From Cornus controversa (lineage: Eukaryota > Streptophyta > Magnoliopsida > Cornales > Cornaceae), in NCBI GenBank assembly GCA_026545225.1, contig CM048848.1, positions 44,196,806 to 44,260,805 on the forward strand: a DNA stretch of 64,000 nucleotides, in the 5' to 3' direction. The notes under the pieces were generated by a model. That model did not search any database and had not been told where the DNA came from. It saw only the letters and a list, made by a program, of their open reading frames with translations. Both the position numbers and the translations under genes were made by a program. Positions 12,401 through 24,836 of this stretch are shown piece after piece. Within the stretch, counting starts at the first letter, position 1; each line of letters begins with the position of its first letter.

Positions 12401-15400
12401 GCTTACTTGGTCATCCTATTGGCAATATCCTAATAATTTCACCTTTTTTTTATTCCTCCAGGGTTCTTTGCAAGTTCTTTGCACATGGAGCATGTCTAAA
12501 AGGGGACCATTGTGAATTCTCACATGATTGGAAGGATCCATCAAATAATGTAAATTTTCTATTACTTGCTTTGATAGTTAATTAATTGATTTCATTGGCT
12601 TGTTTTCCAGCTTATAGCTTCTGCTTGGTCTGTCATTACAGATATGCACCTTCTATCAAAAAGGAGTTTGCTCTTATGGCAGTCGATGCAGATATGAGCA
12701 CGTGAAAGCTTCGCGGTCACAGTATTCTGCTCCCTCATCATCTACGAATTCTTGCCAACATCAGGGTGTGGAGTCTGTATCTGTAGCTCATCCTTCTAGA
12801 ACTGCATCAAGTGGGGTGACCATAACTCCAGTCCCAAGTGCTACTGCTGAGCTTTCAGCTTCAAGTAGACCTTTCTTTCCTCCCTCTAACCCTGGATGGA
12901 GTCAAAATTCTGAGCATCATGATCTGTTAGACAATGATGATGTTATTGAGTTGAGGGGGGTTAATCCAGCTGACCATTCAATCTGTTCGTTTGCTGCTGC
13001 TGGTAGTTGTCCACGTGGGGAAAAGTGCCCTCATATACATGGGGATTTATGTCCAACCTGTGGTAAACACTGCTTGCATCCTTTCAGACCTGAGGAGAGG
13101 GAGGAACACAAAAAAGCATGTGAGAAAAAGCAAAACTACCTGGAGGCATTAAAACTTAGCCAAGAAATAGAATGCAGTGTGTGCCTCGAACGTGTTCTTT
13201 CAAAGCCCACAGCAAGTGAACGAAAGTTTGGATTGTTATCAGAGTGTGATCATCCATTCTGTATATCGTGTATCAGGAATTGGCGTAGTAGCTCTCCATC
13301 TTCTGGAATGGATGTCAATTCTGCATTGAGGGCCTGCCCAATATGTCGAAAGCTTTCATACTTTGTCATTCCTAGTGTCATTTGGTATTCGACAAAAGAA
13401 GAAAAGCAGGAAATTGTTGAAAACTACAAAGCAAAACTTAGGTATTATAATTTGACTTCTGTTTCATCAACTCGTTACCTGGTTTTTACTTCAAAACAGA
13501 AGTTTTAACTCATTTTCAATTGGTTCTAACAGTAATTTTATGATATCCTTTTTGTTAGTTCATTTATTCAAGTTGGAAAAGTTGTTCAGTAGAATCATAG
13601 GATCTTGAGGATCCACTAGAGGCAGGTTTCCATTGTGAGGGCAATTATTTTTCCAGGACCAATGACTACATGAATTGTCTAACATGGTTTATAGGATATG
13701 GTTGTGTGTCAGTTCTGGACCTGTGTCCACACTTCCTGTTACCACCAGACTCTTGAAGATATATAATTCAAATATACAGCTGTCCAACTCTGTTTGTCTC
13801 GTGTCTCATCTCTTCATTGGGAGTATGTATATGTTATTGTTTTATAATTTTATTGCCAATTGTGGATGAATTTTCGTATTTATCTGCAACTGAAGGAATC
13901 AAGCAGGCTTTGACGAAAGAGTTTGTTATGTGGTTGGGTGATGTGATGCATGGTAACCCTAGATTTGTCTTGAAAATTACATGGTTGGAGCTAGAAATGG
14001 TGTTGTTTGTTGCTAAGAACTTGGATGTTACAGCTGATTAAAATTTATAGAAAGTTGATGAAGGATATGGCTAGAAATGGTGTTGTTTGTTGCTAAGAAC
14101 TTGGATGTTACGCCTGATTAAAAGTTATAGGAAGTTGATGATGGACATGGAGAAAGAGTTGTAACTTTCATCAATTAAGGGGCAGGATTAAGTAATCTTT
14201 GTGTAGCAACGAAGTGGGGGGATTTTTTTTTTTTTGGGGAGGGGGTAGTTCATTATGGCTTAGAGGTTTTAGTGTTTCATGGCTTCATCTAAGCCCCCGA
14301 GCTCACTTGACACGCTTGTGTGCAATATTAATTATGCTTTACAGACTTGGTGTGGATAGTAAAGCTTTGACGTGTAACTGCGTCTTGATTAGAATAGAAT
14401 ATTTTGTAACCCATCCTGTAAGGACATAGTTAGGATCATGTAGTGTATTCTTCTGAAGCTTGTTGGAACAAGAAACAGCATGCCTTTGGGCATGGGGTGC
14501 AAAGATAGAAAGGGGTATGTCCAAGACAGTTTTGGATATATTGTTTTGTTTTGTGGTACAGATAAGATGGAGAACGGGGAGCGACCTACTGTGTGAAATC
14601 TACACAAATTTCATCCCCTGAAAGATATTGTCACTGTCTGATTGGCAGTTTCAGATATTGTCACGGTGAACTGATCTCATGTAACTAGACCATTGCAGTT
14701 TGGAGTGCAGTTCACTAGTTGAATGGGGAGCTTGTAAATCGCCTTTTGATCTACTGTTCGCTTTCATCTTCCTTATGATTAAGAGGTTCCTAGTAGATGT
14801 GTTATGGGCGATGCTAAGGTCTCTATGGAGTTAGTAGAGAGTTGGATTAGAAAAGCCAGGAAGAAAAGAGTTGGAGGTGAAAAGAAAATTTTGATGACAG
14901 AGGTGGGCTGCTTTGGCCTATGAACAGGAAAGCTATCCGTATAATTGTTTTTTGTTGTTTGTATGTAATGTTAAGGTGAGGGGCAGAACAAAACTAACAT
15001 TGAGTTGAGATAGTAAAGAAAGATATGATAGGATGTGATTTGACTAAGATTGCGATCTTAGATAGAGCCAAATAGTGAAAAAGTATCCATGTAGTCAGCC
15101 TTAAATAGTTAGGAAAATGCTTTGTTTGGTTGAGTTGAGTTGAATATGTGCATACATTTTTTAAAGGGGTTTGTGTTGCAGCTTTTTATAGAGATAATAA
15201 ACCTTATGATATGAGTTTCTTTTTTTCTTTTTGGCAAGTAACCTTTTGATAAGAGTTGTGTTTGTATATATATGAATATAGATAGATAGATAACTTTGTT
15301 TTTGTACATCTTGTGCTCATATGATTTTTGTAGGGGGTTAATGCACATGTTTTTGTATAACTAAAACAATCTTATGTACCCAAAAAAAAAAAAAACTCAA

Positions 15401-18400
15401 TTTATATGTTTTCATGAAAGCATAGTGGATATAGCTAAAGAAATTAAAGAGTTCTTGAACTGTGTGGTATTTTTTAATTTAGAAGTTAACATCTTTTCCT
15501 GTTGCAGCTCTATTGATTGCAAGCACTTTGACTTTGGAAACGGGACTTGCCCATTTGGTACTAGTTGTTTTTACAAGGTATTTTTTTAAGATGCTCAGTT
15601 CTCTGTTATACGGGTTTCTGTTTTTCATTTTTCCCTTGCAATAGGTTATTATTCATTTGTCACTCTCTTTTGCTTAACTGTATGCCATAAACTAGTAATA
15701 TCATCTCCTTATAGGTTCGGCTTCTGTTCCCCCCCAGAAGGATAGTAGAACTCTTTTTTTTCTTTTTTCTTTTGGTGGGTGGGTGGGTGTGGGGTTGGGG
15801 GGGGGGGGGGGGGGGTGGAAGAAAAAGAAGATTGTCAGGACTTTTTTAGAATGTTATCTGGTTATCTGTTACATTAAGCATTTATCCTTTATGTACTCTT
15901 GTCATCACCCAGGCCATATTCATGAAATCTGATATAAGACCCAATGGTCCTAGTTAAAGAAAATGGCCCTCAGCATCTACATTGCATGAGACAGCTATTT
16001 GGATCTCACATCTGTGGTAATCAAACCATCAAAAAAACTGTTAACAGCTTTGTCCATTGCAGTCATACGAAACTTATCTCGGATGGAAGGTGATTTCACT
16101 GTGAGCTCTTCCAGAATAGACATCACTGCCAACCACAAAAGGGCTGCATAGGTTCCTTGGTAGTTTAACTGAACCATATGATAGCACGTCCTGAACATTC
16201 TCTATAAACTGCTCAGTCTTTTGAATTCCCCTATACTGTGGGATTTTACACTCAACCTTTATTTGACTGGATCTATAAATAGTAATGTGTGAATATCATG
16301 GAAGTATTTTGTCCTCAACTTTCTAGAATGATTTGAAATCCAACCTCTATACATCCTCCTAATTTTACAAATCCCCATGTATTGGGGAAACCATACTATG
16401 TCATTCCATGATAAGATTATTAAGTAAGAAACTCTTTTGTCACCTTGATATGATCTTGTATGAGATGCCAAACATTTTTGAAATTAATGCCATAGATAAT
16501 TTGTTAAGCTAAAATGGTACAACGGTCAATGAATTAAGTATCTTTCCATATCAATATTTTATACCATCAAACAAACATTGTACAATAATAGATACATAAT
16601 CATCGGACTATAAAAGTCCTCCGCAAACACTTTTCATCAATGTCAAGGACATTAATGTTCGACCTAACAAACTACTGAAGTGACCAAATAAAATTAGGAT
16701 GCATGGTATGCCATGTGTCGTTCAATGCGACACTATATGCCATGCACCTCCTCTATAAATAGGGGTGGGGTGGGAGTGAAGGGGAGGAAGAGAGAGAGGG
16801 AGATATGAAAAGTTCTGGGGACGTAGGATGGAGAAAAGAGAGAGGAAGAGGTTATAGCGTGCAGACACGATGTCGAAAGAGAGAATGGTTGGTATACGGA
16901 AACTCAATGGAAGGGAGGTAGGTACTCCATAACTTTTTTCCCTCAACTAATTCTAAAAGCTTAATTGTGTTGTGTTCGTCGGAGTTGTATGTGTGTTACA
17001 TGCATCAGAATGAGTTTAATGTTGGATTATGCATAGGAACTGCAATGGGGTGGGCGCCCTTGTCCCCGTTTAGCATAGCTGCCCCCATCCCCGCCCAAAA
17101 CTGTTTAGCAGAGAACCTCCATCCCCTATCGTTGTCCCTGTTTAAATTCCCCCCGCCCCGCCTCGCATTGCCTCACCTCACTCAAGTTGTGGCTTTAATA
17201 AATTATATGCTCACTGTTCTCTTCAACTTTTTTCCTTTAAAAATTATTTTCTTGTTCTCTTAAATTATTAATTTAGAGAAAATCCAACATGGGAAATTAA
17301 TATAAGAGAATCAAGATATTCAATTAGTATATTTAATAAGAAACTCAAATAAAATATTTTTTTAGTAAAGTAATGGGTTATTATCGTAATTTTGCAGCAT
17401 AAATGGTGCGGGACAGGCCTGGGGGACCTTCCCTTGTCCACGCAGGTTTTTAATCCCTCCTGCCATACCCCACCCAAACCCTATTAGGCATCCCTCAAAA
17501 CCTTCCCAAACGGAGTGAGGCAGGATGGGTCATTTTTTTATTCCTAATTATGCAAGAGTATTGTGGGATGATTGCATAGGTCAGTAGTTGTATGATTTTT
17601 GCTTTGAGGTTATAATGCTTGAATGATGAGATTATTATTTGACTTATAAAAAAAAATATATATATATGATGAGATGATTATTTGGAGTTATGGTCATTTT
17701 GAACTGATCGGTGTTGGGGAAATTTTTAAGAGAATTGATATGAATGATTAGTGGTCAGGAGTTTATTAAATTGATGGATTGGGGTTTAGATAAAATATTG
17801 ATTTCGTGAGGTATTGTAAGGTTTGAGTTAGGTTTTCTGTAATGCATGTGATTCAAATTTTATGATGTGGTAGCATGTTTAATTGGCTTAGATGTTATAG
17901 AGATTATGTGTGATAATGATATGCGTGCACATACACTTTAGTATTTGTGGTGGATGCTGTGAATGGGTCGATGGTTGTAAAATTGTATAGTGTAGTGATG
18001 GTGTGAGTCTATGTTACATGGACTCTTCAAAAGTAGGTGAACTATCGTGCTAGTCACACAAAACTCGGACATGAGTTGGGACATGTGCCCTACACTCAGC
18101 TTTACATGCACCTAAAATGCATATTCAATTATTCAATTTTATTATACTATTATTTCAAAACAAGCGAAAGGCCTATATTACACTATTTTACACTTGAAAA
18201 TAAAGTGAATACATTACATAATATATATATTTTGTTGTGTTCCTTTGTCTTTAGTTTGGGGATTTGACACGTCGGACACTTGTAGACATACCCGCACCCA
18301 AGACATGTACCTGAGTCCGTGGAATGTAGGTGTAAGTTGGGTCTTTGAGACTGTGTTGAGCATGACCATGTTGCTTTGTGGTGTGGATCTGGGTTCCTTC

Positions 18401-21400
18401 GGACCATGTTATATTGTGATGTGGACATGGGGTCCTTGGGACCGTGTGTGTGGTCTGGGTTCCAAGGGACCCAATTGTATGAAGTGGCTTGTGACGTGTA
18501 GGTTCTGCGAAGTGGCTTGTGATGGTGTGCAGGTGACTCGACCACTCAGGGGGTGGCAATCAAATTGTGACAGGATAGGTTTGAGCCCACAAGAATGCGG
18601 TTGCTCTCAATGTAAAGGAAAGATGGACCGGGGTGAGCCTTGACTTGACGAGAAAAGATATATGCACTTGGCAGTAAGACTCTCTGGGATGTCAACTCCT
18701 TCGTTGCAACTTCCTACTTTGGAATCATACAAGGGAAGAGATGTAGGCAGGGACCTCTTTTGACAATTCCCTAACATGAAGTGGTGACCCTCATTTCAAA
18801 CGGGATAACTTTTGCGTGGAAGACGGCCTAGATGCGGTGACCCCGTGAGGGAAGAATCCTAGTGGATGACTATCTCATAGGAAACCTGTATCATTAATGA
18901 TCTACGTGAACAGAGAAGCCAAAGTGGGTGATTTCTCCGAGGAAGATTAGGCATGCAAGGAGATTTCCTCATTGTGGAAAGGTCTTAGTGGGGGTGCTAC
19001 GAGGGAGAGGAGGCCTACGGGAACATGATATAATTGGTGGACGAGATTAGAGCTCCCTTTGGGATGTCAACCCTTTGATGGAAGTTATTATGGTGACCAT
19101 TGAAGGAGATTGGATCTAGGAAAAAAGTTGAGCTGTGTTGAATAAGTCCCACAACGTGTATTATGTTGTGTTGGGGAAGAGTATGTCCATGGTATAATTT
19201 GTTGAGAGGTGCTTGGTCCTGCTCAGTTATCATTACGTAGTTGGTATGATGCTGTGGAGGTCGTGGCTTTGGTCAGACCATTATGTTGCAGTGTTGTGGA
19301 TCCCCAATCGAGTTGAAGGAAATGGTATGAACGGATTGTAATGGTTAATTGTGTTAGGAATGCTTGGTCTGGGAGTCGTGAATACATGCATGTGGATGTG
19401 TGTATTGGGTCAGTCATATTCTGTTGGGTACTCGGCGAGGTACAGTCAGGTACTTGCGTAGTGTGATAAGGTGCTGATAGAGATGAGATAAACTCAGTAT
19501 CAAGCACTGTGCACTGCTGATTGAGTGAAGGTCTCCTGTTTGCGTGTGAACTAGAAAGGAGAAAAGAATGGATGCTGGGGCGTAGAGGTTATAATAAGCA
19601 TACCGGTTAGGTTATGGAATACTTAGTGGACATTTGTGCGTTCACTATTTTATTTTTAGAGATAATCCAAAGGAAGGGATGCTGGGGTGTTGAGCACTAG
19701 AGGTTATAGTAAACATACCGGCTAGGTTATGGAATACCTACTGGGCTTTTCTATGCTCACTATTTTATTTTGAGATAAACCAGGCAGGAGGAAGATGGAC
19801 TGCCTTACATCAGGAGTGGACCAGAGAAGCTGGAGAAGAGTGATCCAGGACCAGAGGACAGTATACCTGGGAAGGGATCCCTTCTGATGTAATGCAATTA
19901 ACTTTATATATATATATGTATATATGTGTATATATATATATATAGACTCACACATACCCCTGCATAGAAGCATATGTGGAACGATGGGTGTAAAAATTGT
20001 GATGTATCTTGGAGAATTTAACATTACTCTCACTACATGCTTCTTGCTTTCTAGCAAATTGTCTAAATGTCTCTTGCTCTCTCGCTCTTTCTCTTGTGCT
20101 AGTTTTCTAGATGTCTATGTGGTTTCTTTTTGTTCTTGATCTCTGTATTCAAGGATTATGGTGCATCCTTCTTGTTTCTCTTGTCACTCTGGGTGAAATG
20201 ATGTCGGAGTGTCCTTACTTATATACTCTCTAGAGTTATGCACAATTAGCATGTGATTCATTTACTTTAGTCTTGAGAGTTTATTAGCATTTTAACTTGT
20301 TTAGTGGATAGTATATGCTGTGTTGCAGCTCATTGTCAAGCCAGGCTCATTCCTATGAAACATTACTCTCATGAGTCATGCCTCATATATGCTGCTCCAG
20401 TGCTCTGTATATGGATGCATGGAGTACAGCTCCAATGTGGTGAAGATTATGCCATACTCGTTTTGTTTGATTTTTTGTAAAGGTGCACACAAGGAGTAGA
20501 AGAACTGGAGAGTTACAGTGCTGAGGATTTAAAATTGAATTATCTATAACAGAGGAGATGGATTTTTACTAGTGCTGCTGGATTTTGGTACGACTAACTT
20601 GTCAAGTCATGAGGAAATACATATCCCTTGTTTTTTATCCGGTTGTCAAGATGACTGGATCTTTGACAGCTCACAACACTTCGGATTTAGGGAAAAACAT
20701 TGAAGCTTGTAGGTTTTTACATGTGCATATAATTTGCTATGTCAAGACACTAAGAAAATCAAATCTGGAGCTTATTTACCAAGGTTGAGGATTTTGTTCT
20801 CTACTGATAATAATCTAAATCATGCAATAGTTTTGGTAGATAGTAAATTATGAAAACTGAGAATTTTTTGTTTCACACTTGGTCTTTTTCTGTATGATAG
20901 ATGTGTCAAAAACACATTTTTGGTGTGACGTTGATCCAGGTTTTCATGCCAACAAGCATAGGTAAGATTTCTACTTTAGAATCCGTCGTGTGTCTACTTG
21001 AATGGTTCATTTTGAACTTTTGTTTAGTTTGTTACTAGTAAGTTTTTATTTTCTGTACATGTAATAGTGGTTGCCAATGCAGAAAGGTCCACCACAGTGG
21101 ACTTACTCACACATTGTGTCATAGCAAAACAAAAATAATGATGTCCAACTGATCTTCTTTATTCACTCTACCAGTTTTGAAGTCCAACTGATCTTCATTA
21201 CATGTACATGCTAGATTCTTGCTTTTGCAATATGAAATTGTTTCTCTCTGCACTTGTTTATTTTCCTTATCATTTATTTGCTGTTTTTGAATGAGATTAG
21301 AGTCTCTTATGTTCATGTACATGGATGTTTCATTATAACAGCATGCATATCGCGATGGCCGGCTGGAAGAAGTAGTTTTGCGACATCTTGGGGCTGAAGA

Positions 21401-21598
21401 TGGACATACAGTGATTGCTAAAAATATTAGGTCTTTTTTTGCCTTCTCTTTTCTTTCCTTTTTGCCTTTTTTTATTTAAAATTAATCATCAGTCATATAT
21501 TTTCCTTCATTATCTGTTTATTTTGCTTGTTTTCCACTCACTCAAATTAGGGTATATGCAGGCTTTCGGACTTCCTCAGTACTTTGCACTTAAGGTGA
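6466..21598 (+). CDS. MKRN: Makorin-type C3H/RING E3 ubiquitin ligase, six coding exons, 364 aa
   Basis: Coding exons: 6466-6476, 12462-12549, 12642-13441, 15508-15577, 21342-21430, 21562-21598. All introns are GT-AG and the phases join to 1095 nt, ending in TGA. The product has the full plant Makorin layout: C3H fingers at residues 7-25 and 35-53, a third at 148-166, the Makorin Cys-His motif at 170-193 ([12 protein letters not shown]), a RING at 211-268 ([17 protein letters not shown]) and a fourth C3H finger starting at 304. The C-terminus after the fourth finger matches the Arabidopsis family protein in pattern. Makorins are RING E3 ligases that may also bind RNA. The start is fixed by exon 1, only 11 nt long, whose MSKR joins in frame to VLCKFF. 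The low-complexity linker at 54-147 makes it longer than the Arabidopsis protein (roughly 320 aa). Introns are 5985, 92, 2066, 5764 and 131 bp; the large ones carry repeats. No disabling change is visible. Confidence 0.93.
7030..7442. mobile_element. Mutator-type MITE in Makorin intron 1, 9-bp TSD
   Basis: Ends GGATAAATTACA and TGTAGTTACCC form imperfect terminal inverted repeats. The flanks are TATTATTTA at 7021-7029 and again at 7443-7451, a perfect 9-bp duplication. The element is 413 bp, has no coding capacity and contains an 18-base G run near 7383-7400. The terminus resembles that of the larger element at 56246-57672 (AAATTACAGTGACCTC against AAATTACACTGACCTC). Confidence 0.8.
7773..7922 (+). 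mobile_element. Au-like tRNA-derived SINE in Makorin intron 1
   Basis: The stretch begins AAAAGGGCAGCCCAATGCAC, continues with GCGGGGTCTGGGGAGGGTC, and later has GTTCGAACTCATGACCTCC. This order is the diagnostic layout of the Au/plant tRNA-SINE family. GTTCGAACTC at 7875-7884 corresponds to the RNA polymerase III B box. An A-rich tail follows near 7912-7922. It is diverged and probably old. Confidence 0.75.
7923..12461. other. Remainder of Makorin intron 1
   Basis: The part 8000-9030 is T-rich intron sequence. From about 9040 to 10350 the composition changes to a less AT-biased, transcript-like stretch with no long ORF and no recognised protein; it could be an inserted untranslated or noncoding sequence. 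The 136-codon open frame at 10994-11404 has no known domain and I do not call it a gene. Confidence 0.4.
11415..11572. mobile_element. Possible small MITE in Makorin intron 1
   Basis: CCATTTGTTTGGTGTGGATG on the left is inversely similar to TGTTGAATCAAACAAAGGG on the right, with GGAGGA/TCCTCC blocks just inside. This suggests short terminal inverted repeats around about 150 bp. No clear target duplication was found. Confidence 0.4.
13990..14149. repeat. 80-bp tandem duplication in Makorin intron 3
   Basis: Two adjacent copies (13990-14069 and 14070-14149) share GCTAGAAATGGTGTTGTTTG through to AAGTTGATGA, with a handful of differences. The remaining intron 3 sequence shows no recognised feature. 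Confidence 0.8.
15578..21341. other. Makorin intron 4, repeat-rich
   Basis: The intron holds a G run at about 15794-15816, a GC-rich block with CCCCGCCCC-type motifs at 17040-17520, a long AT-poorer stretch at 18240-19560 that looks like old noncoding retroelement sequence, and a TATATA tract at 19900-19945. No transposase, polymerase or other domain was recognised in any frame. The short open frames in it are unlikely to be genes. Confidence 0.5.
19570..19790. repeat. 107-bp tandem duplication in Makorin intron 4
   Basis: Copies start at 19570 and 19677 with GGATGCTGGGG. They share GAGGTTATARTAARCATACC, GGTTATGGAATAC and CACTATTTTATTTT. Copy 2 has a short insertion after the first block. 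Confidence 0.8.
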
Positions 21599-23520
21599 AC
21601 ACAGTTTGTTCAGAGCTTTCAGTGTAAGTTATTGTCATGACTCTGCTTTTTAAGCTGAATCAGTTGATGATCTATGCGAACCAACAATTTGTTTGTCCAG
21701 TTCGAGATTAAATCTGTTAATATATGTCAGTCCTATATCATTCATGATCTCAACTTGTGCTGCTTGGTGGTACAATTAAGTTATTAGGCTTGATTTCTTT
21801 AGTTTAGGCTCCTCACTTATTCAGTTGTAAGGAGATTAAAGTTATGTGTCCTCTGATTTTTGGATGGATGATTGGGTAAAATTTTATCAGGAGATGAACC
21901 AAATCTTATACATCATTACATTTGAGGCCCTTAGGAAAGTTAGGATATTTTTACTTGTGATGTCATTCATTGTTGTGCACCCTGTCAGAGGCAAGTGGTT
22001 TGCCAGTGTTGATGGTTGTATATAATGGTATCATTAGTTGACTGACCGTTGAAAATGGTTTGTCAAGGTTAACAGGATCTATACTATTGAGATAACACTG
22101 GACATCTTAGTAATAAATGTGTCAATTCACTCGTTCTGCAGGGTATCTGGTGCGAGGAAATGTATTCCAACTTGAGAAGCCAAAATTCTTTTCAATTGCC
22201 AGTATTATGCTCCTGTTAGTCATAAGGTGAGGAGCTTATATCTTTCAGGTCTAATATTGAATGCCTTATTGTTTTTCTTTTTATACGTATATGTTTTTCC
22301 TCTTCTGGTTGTGTTGTTCACGGAGTTAATGTTATCTTGGATGAAACATTTGAAACCATTGTCTTCTTCACTTCCATTTGCGGCAATGCTTAAGATGTAG
22401 TTGTGGTAGTCTTTAGCCACTAGCACCCATAATATATTCATTTGGTTGTCCTTCGGATATATTTGTTAGATGTGACACCTGTGGTTTGTGGGCCTTTGGT
22501 GGGAGTAATTCTTCTGGGGATATTTGTTGTGCATCTCAATCACAGCCAATTCGACACACCTAATAGGGAAAGTTGATTGGGTGTCAAGTTGATCAAGCCT
22601 CATTCAAGTATTTGGTTGCTGTGTAAATGTGAATTTAGATGTTTTTCTCCCCTTCCAAAAAAGAAAGCATTTTTAAGACATCTTGCTGTTCTTTTGACGA
22701 TCCCACTTTCTGAGTTTGTTAACTTTTATGCTAATGCTGTTCTTAATGTGATCCATATTTTCCTTCACTGTGCATTTGAATGCTAATTTGGTTCTGGTTC
22801 AGTTATGTTGTGCAAAGTATTAAATATTTGGTGAAATGATGAATGTTCCCATCCATACCCAGTTGTTGTTTGCCGTGATTATTAAGAACACATGACTAAC
22901 ATTTTTACAGAAGTCACTCGTAGCTTCCCATGGGTATGTTATGTCTTCTTTGAATCTTTGCCTTTCAGACTAACCTGATATTTGGTAAATCCTCATCTTG
23001 TCTACATCTATTCTTTATATATTTGCTAGCTTGTTGATTCTGTTGAATTTGTGTTGTTTTTCTTTTCTCTTAATCTATGCTCTCTTTTTGTATTTTTTTG
23101 GAAAAATTAGTGAACGTTTTAATTAGGGTGGCTTGCACAATAGGGTAGGCTTGCTGAATTCTTTAATGATATAGATCTTTTCCTCAAATTTCTTTTCACT
23201 TGTTCCTGTTTATAATGGAAAATTTTGGCATTTCACTCTTTATTTCCAAAATGGAGATGTAGATTCTCAAACTAATGCTTTTGGAGCATAATATGCTAGT
23301 GAAAATATTTGAGAATCGAGGTCATGTCGGTTTGAATTTTCATCCCTATTTTTTGTTTACTTTGGTACTCCAAAGTGTCTGATTTTTGCTATTATGTTTT
23401 CAGCGTCAGATGCAGAACTTCTTGCTGTTGTGGAGCCAACCACTGGATTGGAGGCGGGCGTATTCCTAATTATATGAATAAATTGCATCTAATATTTAAA
23501 GGAAAATGGAATTAGAAAAC
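21599..23520 (+). other. Candidate spliced 3' UTR of Makorin
   Basis: The TGA at 21596-21598 is followed after 25 nt by a consensus donor (GTAAGT at 21624). Further downstream are exon-like pieces with consensus borders: 22142-22226 (CTGCAG before, GTGAGG after), 22911-22933 (TTTTTACAG before, GTATGT after) and one starting at 23404 (TTTTCAG before) with AATAAA near 23478. None has coding similarity. This is inferred from splice signals alone, so the exon set may be wrong. Confidence 0.3.
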
Positions 23521-24386
23521 CGGATACCAGATGGATAAATTGAGTACTATGAAGTCAACAATTTCTGGGTTTTCCAAGGATAATTATCTGGAATAAAGAG
23601 GATGTATAAATAATGAAACTTAATATTGCCCGCCCGCCTGTCCCATCAGTGAGGTGAGAACTGTATATACTGTATAGTTTCCATAATCGGGTTTTGGTTC
23701 GACTCTTCACAATATTGTTTTGAGAACGAGATGTTGATTTATTCAGTGACTTGTGAATCTTCATTTGGGTGTATTGAGTGTGAATTTTCATTGACATATT
23801 CAGTGCACATGATACTTATATGATATAGTGTAGGATCATCTTCTGTGTTCTTGATAGATTTGAATTGCTACATTGAGCCATTTAACTTCTTTAGATCTAC
23901 CTAGGTGAGTTAAATGTGAATTTTTTTTTTTTGCTTTAGAAGTAAAAGTTGATTATTGTTCCTCTAGCTTAGAAATTTTTTTCTTCTTTTATCTGCAGGT
24001 TGCTTACTATATATACACACACCCACGCATGCACTATTATTATTTTAATCTCTCTCTCTCTCTCTCTCTCTAGCATGCTCACATACACACAGAATCAAGG
24101 CTATGGAATCAATTAAATTTTAGGGCTTTGCTGGGATCCATAGCCAAAGACTTTATTAGATTCGGATTGATTCTTTATTAAATCTCATCTGCTAATTCCG
24201 AGATGCCATATATGGTGTCTTAGTGCTAAAGTTAAGATTTGGTCACCTAAATTGTTGGGTTCACTTGTTTAACTTTCTACAGGTTTTAGAGAGTATCTTA
24301 GGTTAAAAGTGTACTCTCTTTCTTCCCAGCACAATTAAACCAAACATACATTGTTTGATTTGGTATGGTTTTCCTTTGTATGTTAA
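23521..24386. other. Intergenic
   Basis: AT-rich sequence with a CT microsatellite at 24049-24072. No gene or transposon end recognised. Confidence 0.5.
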
Positions 24387-24836
24387 TGCTCTGTTTGGTT
24401 GGAGAGACGAAAAATTGGATGGAAGGGAGAGGAGGATGGATGGATGAGGCATCCTGGGGAAGAGAAGATGTCTGCCTCATTCTTTGTTTGGGAGAGTAGA
24501 AATGATGGATTGGGTGACATCTTTTATTTTTTTGTTGGAAAGAAGGGAAGAAGAGTTTATATATATTTTTACCAGTATACCCTCATGTGTGAGAATTTCA
24601 AGAGGGTTTAACAAAGTGATATTGTAAATAATTGATTGTATAAAGTGGTATTACATATTTATAGGGTAGTTCTTTCTTTCCCTCTTCTATTCGGTCTGAA
24701 ATTGGATGGGTGAAAAAACATGGGTTAGGATTTGCTTTCTTCCTCTCTCCTTCCTTCCTTCCAACCAAACGAGAAGTTTCTTCCATCCTTTCCCTTCCAT
24801 TTTTCCTCAATTTTTGGTCCCAAACAAACATAGCAA
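24387..24836. mobile_element. MITE with GTTTGGTTGG-type ends
   Basis: The left end TGCTCTGTTTGGTTGG mirrors the right end CCAAACAAACATAGCA. Inside are purine-rich (GGAAGGGAGAGGAGG) and pyrimidine-rich (CCTTCCTTCC) arms that are also inverted. It is about 450 bp. I could not find a convincing target duplication, so the superfamily is open (PIF/Harbinger or hAT). Confidence 0.6.

Noticed and set aside
18183..18643. Overlapping 100-132 codon ORFs on both strands in Makorin intron 4
   Set aside because: Low-complexity content, no domain, and location inside an intron of repeat-like sequence.
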